A stretch of DNA of 64,000 bases from contig CACZDV010000005.1 in NCBI GenBank assembly GCA_902780025.1, forward strand, positions 1-64,000. Direction: 5' to 3'. Of the stretch, positions 51,100 to 61,300 are shown one piece after another. The position numbers and the translations under genes were made by a program. Position 1 is the stretch's first letter. Every line of letters begins with the position of its first letter. Origin of the DNA: an uncultured Prevotellaceae bacterium (lineage in GTDB: Bacteria > Bacteroidota > Bacteroidia > Bacteroidales > Bacteroidaceae). The notes beneath the pieces are model-generated. The model was not told the DNA's origin and ran no database searches. It worked only from the letters and a program-made list of their open reading frames with translations.

Positions 51100-52350
51100 A
51101 TGATAGGGCTACTGAGGCTTATGAAGCCAATGGGGCTTATAGGACTTATAGGACCTATAGGACTTATTGGGCTTATAGGACTTATGGGGTGCTCCGAAGA
51201 ACTGGAGGGCTCCGAAGAGCAGGTGGGCGACAAGGCTCGCGTGACGATGGAGGTGGTGCCCTGTGCCACGATGTTCACCGAGGAGCAGGAGCCCGAAGTC
51301 ACCCGTGCCTGGATTCCCCCCTCACCTTACGTCACCTACGACAACATCAACAGCCAGTTCGCCCAACAGGAAGACCTGATTAACAAGTCCATCAACGTGT
51401 TCTTCACGCAAGACGGCCAGACGCCTATGGAGGGAACCTTCTTCTACAGGAACACCGATCGCACATGGAATCTGAATGCAGAGTTAGAGAACAAAACCTA
51501 CTATCTATACGGCTATATCCCCAAGGAAGACGCCACAGGGTTCAGCATCGTCAGCTACGACGGCAGTAATCCTGCTGGAAATGACAATGCCAAGTACAGT
51601 GAGGGGGCCAAACTGACCATCAACGGCCTTAACACCATAACTCCCAGCGATGTGTGCGTCATCATCGGGGCAAAGAACGGAGCCACCGACTATAAAGAGA
51701 ATACAGACTTCAGCGTCACAGGCTTACAACCAGGGAAATTCGATGTTGCCGCCAAAGCCACCAACAGTTCGGGAGCAACAGGCAACTACATCTTCCTGCT
51801 CTTCGACCACCTGTACTCCGCCTTGCGCTTCGGGTTCAAGGTCCATGAGGACTACGCCGCGTTGCGCACCATCAAACTGAGGAAATTAGAGCTGACGAAC
51901 TATGGTGACGAATACGACGCCCCCGTAAGAGCCAAATACAACGCAACTATCACGTTGCGAAAAAACGACACCGGCACATCGCCCATCGTGGGGAGCGTCG
52001 TGTTCACCCCTGACGAGACAAGCGCATTTGTATCGCAAGTGCCTATCTTTGACGGTGAGGTGGAACTAAGCACCAGCAACCCGGTAAACTTCATGGGCTG
52101 TTTCGTGCCCAGCGGCAACACCTACTTCAAGCTGCGCAGCACCTACGATGTGTACGACAAACAGGGCAACCTCATTCGTGAAGGGTGTCAGGCTGAGAAC
52201 ACCATCGACCTGAGCGAATGGTTCAGCCCAATACGTGAGACAGAGCGCGGACACAGCTACTCGCTCACCATCATGGTACAGCCAACGTACCTGTATGTAA
52301 TGTCGGATCCGGATTTGTTGGACGAACTAATGGTAAAAATTGTGAATTAG
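51100..52350 (+). CDS. Fimbrillin-family lipoprotein with repeat-made signal peptide
   Basis: 416 residues from the ATG at 51100; an earlier frame start overlaps the previous gene and is unlikely. The whole hydrophobic core of the signal peptide (PMGLIGLIGPIGLIGLIG, lipobox LMGC, Cys31) is encoded by a 9-bp tandem repeat. After the cysteine, EPEVTR-AWIPP places an Arg 38 residues on, like the other pilins. The two following beta domains (INKSINVFFTQDGQTPMEGT, FLLFDHLYSALRFGFKVHED, YFKLRSTYDVYDKQG, GHSYSLTIMVQPTYLYVMSD) fit the fimbrillin or tip-subunit superfamily. Its stop codon lies in a heptamer array shared with the next gene. Probably an accessory subunit. Confidence 0.82.
   Translation: MIGLLRLMKPMGLIGLIGPIGLIGLIGLMGCSEELEGSEEQVGDKARVTMEVVPCATMFTEEQEPEVTRAWIPPSPYVTYDNINSQFAQQEDLINKSINVFFTQDGQTPMEGTFFYRNTDRTWNLNAELENKTYYLYGYIPKEDATGFSIVSYDGSNPAGNDNAKYSEGAKLTINGLNTITPSDVCVIIGAKNGATDYKENTDFSVTGLQPGKFDVAAKATNSSGATGNYIFLLFDHLYSALRFGFKVHEDYAALRTIKLRKLELTNYGDEYDAPVRAKYNATITLRKNDTGTSPIVGSVVFTPDETSAFVSQVPIFDGEVELSTSNPVNFMGCFVPSGNTYFKLRSTYDVYDKQGNLIREGCQAENTIDLSEWFSPIRETERGHSYSLTIMVQPTYLYVMSDPDLLDELMVKIVN
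51116..51187. repeat. 9-bp repeat array encoding a signal peptide
   Basis: Eight units of GGCTTATAG/GACTTATAG type. In frame it reads LMKPMGLIGLIGPIGLIG and so on; the frame used in the DUF3575 gene would read AYEANGAYR. Confidence 0.9.
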
Positions 52351-52368
52351 AGATTGAGGATTAGAGAT
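52346..52368. repeat. Heptamer array joining two fimbrial genes
   Basis: ATTAGAG, ATTGAGG, ATTAGAG, AT. It contains the stop codon of the preceding gene (52348-52350) and the likely TTG start of the very large gene (52354). Confidence 0.85.
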
Positions 52369-55300
52369 ATCATAGTATGCTTGATGATGATCCTGGCTGC
52401 AACAGCGGTCAGGGCACAGGACTCGATTGTCATCGGCGGCAACGTATATGGAGGCGGTAATATCGGTAATGTGGAGGGGAGCGCCAAAGTCACCGTCTAT
52501 GACGGCGACCTGAACAATGTCTTTGGTGGTGCCCGTATAGCCAATGTTGGTGGCAGGACCTTTGTTCACATCGACGGAAAGCATGCCTCTGATGACATCT
52601 TCATCAAGAGCGTATATGGTGGCAATGATATCGCAGGTAAGATTGGACAGGGAACGGCCGTCACGTCCGTACCCACGGAACTGGAGAACACCGTCAGTGC
52701 CGCGACAACCGACAAGACCAAGAACGTCATCGACAACAGCTGGAAGACCTTCGTGCGCACCAGTGCCAGTGCCAAGAAGACCGTCAACATCAATGGTCAT
52801 GACTTGACCGTTGACGACAAGATGGTAATCATCGGCAGCCTCTTCGGCGGCGGCAATGGCGACTATTACTACGGAACGCCAACGTCGACGACGAATGACA
52901 AGGGCGTCACTACCTACACCTACACCATCCAGGAACTGAACAGGGACGGCACAGGGGGAGATACCATCGCCACGAAGTCCATTACCGACCAGCAGATCCT
53001 ACCCGTGCTCTCGAAGACCTATTTAGAGATCAAGGGCGGCTGCATCGCCCATGTCTATGGTGGCGGCAACAATGCTACGGTGACCGAGAATACTACCATT
53101 AACATCGACAACGAAAGCAGTGACTTGCAGTCAGGAGCAGTGGCATGGGCTAAGAAGAACAACGAGCCGATTGATTCGGTATTGCTCTACCTGCAGAGGA
53201 AGACGAAACTGAGCACGTTCCAAAGTAACCTCACCAGCTATGCTTTCAACCACGCCCGTATCTATGGAGGCAACAACAAGGCTACGATGGACATCATGCC
53301 GAAATGGAATCTGCAGAAAGGCATTATCCGCGACCTGTACTCCGGTGGTAACGAGGGCGACATGACCTATCTCAATGGACTTCTATTGGAGATTGACCCA
53401 GTGGTGAACAATGCACTGGTTATCAATAACGTATACGGCGGCTGCCGAAGAGCCGACGTTCGTCCTAAGGAGAATGGCGTAGACGTTAAGACCGTATCGC
53501 CTGAGGGCTATCGGTTCCCATCTGGTTTGTCGGCTCGCACACTGATACGCGGCGGCATCATTACCAATGTCTATGGTGGTAACGACATTTCCGGCCGAGT
53601 CTTCGGAGGCAATGCCGTGGGTATCTATAGCAACATACTCGGCGACGTCTATGGCGGCGGCAACGGGTCGTATGCCTATACCGACAATGCCACTTTGGGC
53701 GCGATGGACGAATATAAGGACTTCTATTATAATCCTGAAACGGTAAGAGATAAAGAAAGAGCCTATGGCAATTCCACTTTTGACTATACTGAGGGGCATG
53801 AGTCCGTCGAAGCCCTAAATATCTTCCGCCCCAATGCTGAGCAGGTATCACTCCGACTGGCAGGTGAGGCCAACGCCGATGGCACGATGAAGAAGGAGGT
53901 CATCATCGGTGGCAGCGTCTACGTGGGCGGCAACAGCGCCACGCTGAAGCCCAGCGCCAAATTAGGGCCAAACGAGAGTCCGTTGGTGGAACTGAAGGTC
54001 GGTTCCTACGTAAAAGCCGACAAAGTATTCCTCGGCAACAACGGCGAGAATATGGTTGACACATTGACAAATGGCGTATTAAGCTTGTATGCCGGCAATG
54101 TCACAATTGGCGAGAACAGCTATGACTTCAGTCAGATGAACCTGAAGGATTCGACGGAGTTCGATACCTATATGGACGGCTGTGCCATGACGATCAAGCC
54201 CCAATTGGTGTTCGACCAGAAGATCAACGAAACCACAGGCGACCCTGCCACCTATTTAGACTACACCAGCTACTTCGGCTCCTTCTACTGCGGCGGCAAC
54301 GTGGGCAGCATGAAGTTTGACAAGAGCAACACCATCAACTTCAACCACAAGATTATCATTTTCGACAAGTTGGTGGGTGGCAGTAACAATGCATACGTTC
54401 CCAAGTCCACCTATAATGCAGCCTACGAAGGCGGAATCCTGCTTGCTCCTGAAGATAATGGTGACAAACTGGTACTTAACCTCTCAGACCTGAGACTGAT
54501 GCCCCAACGGTGGAAAGACCCGACGGACAAGACGTTAGGACTGGAATGGAACACCATTGAGGGTGACGGTACCACTACCCGCCCGACAACGCTCTCTGCT
54601 CGTACAACGAGCACTGCCGACGACGATCCGGACAAGACGCGCCGTCTGGTGGGCGGCAACGTCTATGGCGGCTGCTGTGAGTCGGGCCATGTAAACGGCA
54701 ATGTGGTGATCAACATCAACGGCACCATCGTCGACCGCTATGGCAAGTATGGTGTATTCGATACAGCCACCCCAATAGCCACGGCTGCCGACCCGAAGCC
54801 CAACAAGGACATCCTCTACGGCCACGATGCCTATAACATTACAGAGCGTCGCAGTGGTGTTATCCTCAACGAGCAAGGTATGGATGTACTCGGTTCCGCT
54901 CTCAACGTGTTCGGCGGTGGAAAAGGTAAGAATACAGAGATTTGGGGCAGCACAACCATCAACGTGAACGCCGGTTATGCGTTCCAGTTATTTGGTGGCA
55001 GCGAGGAAGGTGCCATCGGCAAGGGTACCCGGAATGCGGCGACCGGCGTACTCAGCTATGACACCAGTTCCAATGGCTATGATTCCAAATACAGTACAAC
55101 CATCAACGTACATGGCTCGAAAATGGGCTGTTCGACAGAAGACTTTGAAAAGAAAGATTCGACCGAGAAGGCAGCGATGGCCGAGTGTGAGTTTGTCTAC
55201 GGCGGTTCCTTCGAGGGTTTGATTTGCGGCGACACCCGCATCAATCTTGGCAACTGCCGAGTGTTCAACATCTTCACCGGCTCGTGCAACGCAGATATCT

Positions 55301-58300
55301 TAGGCCATACAGAGACCTACATCGGACAATGGAAGGTAGGAACCGGCGAGACAGCAACCACCGTGACCGGTTTCCCCTGGGTTCGTGACAACACCTACGG
55401 TGGCAACGACTTGGGCGGCAGAATCATCGGCGTGAAGGACTTCAAGGACTACGTCAGGGAAGACTTGCTCAGTCAGGATCAGATACACAACCCCACTGGC
55501 AGGGATGACCCCAATGTGCTGAAAGCTTCGTCGTATGTAGAATACGTGCAAGGACATGTGGGCAGCATCTTCGGCGGTAGCTTCGGCGACTACGACTACA
55601 ACGACATGAAATACACCAGTCGCATCACGACAACTTCCAAAAGAGCAGAAATTGACAATACCTTCGTACATATACGTCCTACCAATGAGACCGTAAGCAG
55701 CTCCAGCAGCGAAATCAGCATGGTGTTCGGCGGCAGTGAGGGCACCCCTGGTGACCGTGTGGGCGACAAGTCCCAAAAGCGCAGCTATGTGCTCATCGAC
55801 ATTCCTCAGAGCATGGAAAACTTCACTAAAACCGAGATCTTCGGCTCCGGCATGAACAATGGTCTGGGAATGTCCTTTGAACCCATAGAAACATTTGCCA
55901 GCGACTTTGACCTCGACCGAGCCTCAACTGTCATCGACCTGATGCGCGGACAGGTGAAGGCCGCCTATGGTGGCAGCTACAACGAGGGTGTGACACGCCG
56001 CACAGTAGTCAACGTACCTACGAAATCTACCATTAAGATTGAGAATATCTTTGGCGGTGCCTACGGTACGCAGATCCTCCCGCCATGCGACGTCTACCAG
56101 TCTCAGGTGAACTACAAGAACACCAGCGAGTTAGCTCGTGTGAGTGGTGCCATTTATGGCGGTAATAACAGTAAACGCCGCACACTCTACGCCCAGGTAA
56201 ATGTCTCCTCACCGGTATGGTCGAATAAAGAGTCCGGCTATTTAGCCAAGGTCTATGGTGCAGGCGATGGTGTCGACACCTGGGCAGAGCACACGGAGGT
56301 GAACCTGCTCTCGGGTGCCAAGGTCTACGAGGTCTATGGCGGCGGCAAGATGGGCCATGTGCTGAACGCAGAGAGTGTACAGAAGTATATGCAGCTCTTC
56401 AAAGAATACCCGTCGTCGCAGATTTCTACTGACGACCCCACCTGGAGCAAGGCTGACAAATGGGTAAATGGCATCGTTGGCGGCACCCTGAAACCTACTG
56501 AGGTGGCTAACTGGAAGGAGGACTGGAAAGACGCCTGGACGCTGGGCAGCTATTATGTACCTGCAAACGACTACTATGACGATTACATTATCAGCGATAA
56601 TACCAACTTCACCAGGGTGAACAATCGTCCGGAGCTGAGTGGAAAGTTGACCAGCCAGTTCCCTGCCACGAAATTCAATGCCAACGTCATCATCAACGAG
56701 GGTGCCGAGGTGGTGAACTACGCTTACGGCGGCGGCTGGGGCCAGAGTGCTGTCGAGCGTAGTGGCGACTGCTATGGCACCACCTACATCGCCCTGCTTG
56801 GCGGCAAGGTGAAGAAAGACATCTATGCTGCCGGTACCGCCGGTGGTGTGTACGACCTCTTTGGCTCGAAGAACTTCACCGCCAGTGCCAATGCCTTTAT
56901 CATGGGTGGTACCGCCCGTAACGTCTACGGCGGCGGCTGGGAAGGTGGTGTGGGAAAGCACACCAAGGTCGTCACTAAGGATGACAAGCAGGTTGAAGTG
57001 AATGCCGGCATCAGCGACTCCCCCATTGGCGACATCCCCGGAGAGACCCACGTGGTAATCGGACTGGCAGAGGAATACATCGTCACCGACAGTCTGAAAT
57101 TACTTGAGAACAGCATCAGCAAGCACAGCTTCTACTACGGCCGTCCTGCCATTCAGCGTAACGCCTACGGCGGCGGCGAGGGTGGTGCCATCTACGGCAC
57201 GGCCAACATCACCCTCAACAACGGCTATGTCGGTTATCAGTTCAATCCCGACCTCACCGACAATCCTAAGACGACGGATATTGACGAGCGCTACGAGGAG
57301 AAGATTGAAGACGAGACCTATAAGAACAAGGACGGCCATTTCGAAGCCAACAGCAATCTGTACGACAGTGGCTGCATCTTCGGCGGTGGCTATATTGACG
57401 ACAGCAACGTTGACACCACCATGGTCAAGATGTATGGCGGCCACGTGCGCAACTCTCTCTTCGGCGGCGGTGAGATTGCAGCCATCGGCCGCGGTATCAT
57501 CACAGCCTCCGGCACGAACAATTCCGAGCGATCGCTTCAGGGCATCTACAAGGCCGGAAAGACCAACATCGAGATGTATGAGGGTCACGTCCACCGTAAT
57601 GTCTTCGGCGGCGGTCGCGGTTACAACAATCTGGGCGAGCGCGGAACACTCTTCTCCGACGGTTTTGTCTTCGGCCAGACTGAGGTAAACATCTATGGCG
57701 GTGAGATAGGAACCCTGGCAGGTTTGGCTCAAGAATACGGCAACGTGTTCGGCGGCGGCGATGTAGGTTATGTCTATAGTGCCTACGAGTACATGGACAA
57801 TGGCGTCGTGAAACAAGGGCGCGGCATTAAGAAAGGTGTGCGCTATGATAATGGCAAGGAAGGCTACTATTACCGCCATAAGATTAGTAGTAGTGGTACG
57901 TATACAAATGATGCCGACTTTGAGATTGATAATGGCGAGTATATTCCCACTGAGGACTGCAAGGTGCTGATAGAACCGCACTGCAAGGTGTTGTCTCCCG
58001 TTACTATCAATGATGTTGAGTACTCTGTTGGTCAGTATGTCCCCACTTCTGAACTCCATTACCTGGAAAACAAGAAACTGGACAGAGAAAGATGGGCATG
58101 TCTTGATTCCACCGGCATCAAGATCCACAATGCTGTGTTTGCCGGCGGTAACACGTCAGCAGGTTCTACGACGGCCTACGCTAACGCCACCTCCGTCTAC
58201 GGCAATGCCACGGCCTCCATCCACGATGTCTACCACCGCGACCTCATTACCTTAGGTACGGGACATATCGGTGGTCTCTACGGCGACGGCAACCTGACGT

Positions 58301-61300
58301 TTGTCGACGGCTACCGCGGCCTGAACATCTCCAACTACGGCACCGATTACTACTATATCGATAAGGAAATAGGCATCAAAGCCTATCATGCCCTCCCCGA
58401 ACGTGAAGCAGCCTATTATGAACTGAAATACAAGTGCAAGAAAACCTGTACTGACAAAGACGGCACACGCTACAACCCGGCTTCCAGCGACGGCAAGACC
58501 AAGGCTTCGACCATCACGATGGACGATATGGTAGTGGTGTTCATGGAGAACAAGACCACCCCCGTGAAGGTAGATGCGGATGGCAATCGTATCACCTCGG
58601 GAGATGGAACGTACATCCTCGTTGAAGGAGAAGAAGAAGGCAGCTTAAAGCCCAATCCCGAATACTGGGAGGAGAGCGGTGTACTGCCCGTCTATGCCGG
58701 CCGACTGATGAACAGCATCCAGCGTGCCGACTTCTGCGGCGTCTTCGGCAGCCGTATGGTGATGCAGGGTGCCCAAGACCGTGTGCCTGAGATTGTGGAC
58801 TTCACCAACTACACCATCAACCGCGTACGTGAGGTGTCGCTCAACCAGCAGCATTCGAAGATTGCCAGCGACCTGGAACTAAAAGAAGGCAGAACAGACT
58901 CAACTCATATCGAAGACCAGCATCCCGATGATTTTGTTGACCTTAACAAGGCCATCCACGGCAACTACTTCGGTATCTACAACATCGTGAACTACCTCGG
59001 TGCGCTGACCAGCGACGTACACTTCATGGACAGCAAAGACATCCGTAGGACAGAAAACGCCTCAAACGACAGTCTGTATAAATCAGCTATTAAGATAGAC
59101 AACACAACCTATAATTACGGGACATCCGGCGCCACCTATTATAATTGGAAGGCCGCGCACGTCAATGACCGCTCACGTAACAACGGCAGTAGCCTCAACA
59201 AGGTGGCACTGGCATCGGGTGTGTATCTTGAGCTGACCACCGAGAAGAGTACTGGCGACGGTCTCTACGAGAAGGACTGGGGCCCCATCACCGGTGTCGT
59301 CGAGCTCGACCTCATCAACGTGCAGCCCGGTATCGGTGGTGGCTTCGTCTATGCCAAGAACGAGCATGGTATTCCGACGTACAACAAACAGAAGCATGCC
59401 ACGCTAACCGCCCTCAACAAGGATGCCATCACCCGTAAGGACTTCACCTATGACAACAGTAATGATGATACCAAGAAGAAATGGCAGACTTCGGGTAACT
59501 TCATACACAGCACACAGACCATCATCGACGACTGCTATAACATCAGCAGTAAGTATAAGACTGATTACAAAGCCCCTGGCGGCGTACCCGCCCACTACTG
59601 GTTCATCAAGGGTTCTGTCTATGTCTACGACCAGTATATTTCTGCCTACACCGGCACTCCGAACGCCTACAGCGAGACGGTGGAGATACCGCTGACCATT
59701 TCAGCAGCCTCTCACGGTACCATGAAGCTACTCAACGTCCAGCCTAACCTCTACGCCTACTATGCTACAACGGACGTGCCGCTGGATGGTGACAAGAAGG
59801 TCAACATCAACGATGTCACCTACTCCAAGAACGACCCCATCAGCTACTGGGACTACTATCTGCTGAGCAACTCTGAAAAGGACCTGTTCGTGAAAAAGAC
59901 CTACGTGGTTGTCGACAGTTGCAAGCTTGGTGGCAAGTTCTATCCTGAAGGCTATGTGATGCTGCCAGCAGAATACAACAGTTTGAAGACTACGGCGGGT
60001 GGCAATAGTGAATACATTGCTTCCGGCGTTCCTGCTGTCCAGAAGGCTACTGTCGATGCAAACGGCAACTCCATCGTGGTCACCGGCGAAGACAACAAGC
60101 CCGTCTACGAGGCCTTCGACTTCGCCTTCCGTGAGTCGAACAACGTAAGCCACAACAACGGTTATTTGCTGACTTACAAGGTGAACAATCCTACGGAGTG
60201 GGACACTTGGTACACCCCCAAGAAAGACAGCATCGGAACCAAGATTGATCTTGCAGCCTATAAAGATTTGGCAGCTGTATCGACAAATACCAAACCGGGT
60301 AAAGACGCCTACTGGGACGGTCCCACCTACCGACTGATCAGTACGACGGGCGAGGTACTCGGACAACAAGCATACAAGGTGGGCAACCTTATTTCGAAGA
60401 ATGTCTATGACGCCTACCAATCTATTGCTGAAAATAAACGTCCGGCCAATCAGGCTACGTTCGGTCCCGCCTATCTGGTGACTAAACAGTTCTCCGTCTC
60501 GGATGCTACCGGCACACACCACATGAATCCGGGCAGCACGGTATCTAAGACTGTTGCTGACGCCCATTCTGGCAGTACATCGCCTGCCTATATCTGTACG
60601 AGCACCATCCAGCTCAGCACCACTGAGTTCATCTACGTCGACAGCAAGATGACGGAAGCGGAAAAGCAGGCTTATATCTACCGCTTTACTACCAGCAATC
60701 CCAAGCTGGCAGCTGAGATTGAAAAGAACATCGTGCCCGCCTACTACTGTCTGACCGAAGGAAACTATGGCGGCAACTACTACGAAAGCGGCAAGAACTA
60801 CCGTGGTCTGGAGGCTTGGAGCAGTATGTCGCCTACCGACCGTCAAAAGTTCACCTTCAACTACGATGCCCTCGATTTGCTCATCGACTCGCTGTATGGT
60901 AAGAATGCTCAGAATGCGACAATACATCCTGAAGGCCAGAAATACGAATACGACAGCGCTGCTGGCAATCTGGCTGGTGCTGAAGCCAATGCTGCCCATT
61001 ACTCGCTTGAGCGCCCCGTTGACTATACCGCTACATATAACGGAACCAACAACGACAGTACAGAGGTGGCTACGGGAAAGAAGTTTAAGAAGACCTCAAC
61101 GAATGATTTCATCTATGTTGGCACTGAGCTGAGCCGCACAGCGTACGAGTCACTTGTCAACGAGCAGCGCCACTATACTCCTGTCACGCCAAGGGAGGCT
61201 GACGCTTACAAGGTATACGTAGTCAATACGTCGTTCCAGATAGGCAATTCGCCCTACGCTGCCGGCCAGACTATTTCCGCTTCTGAATACAGCAGTCTGA

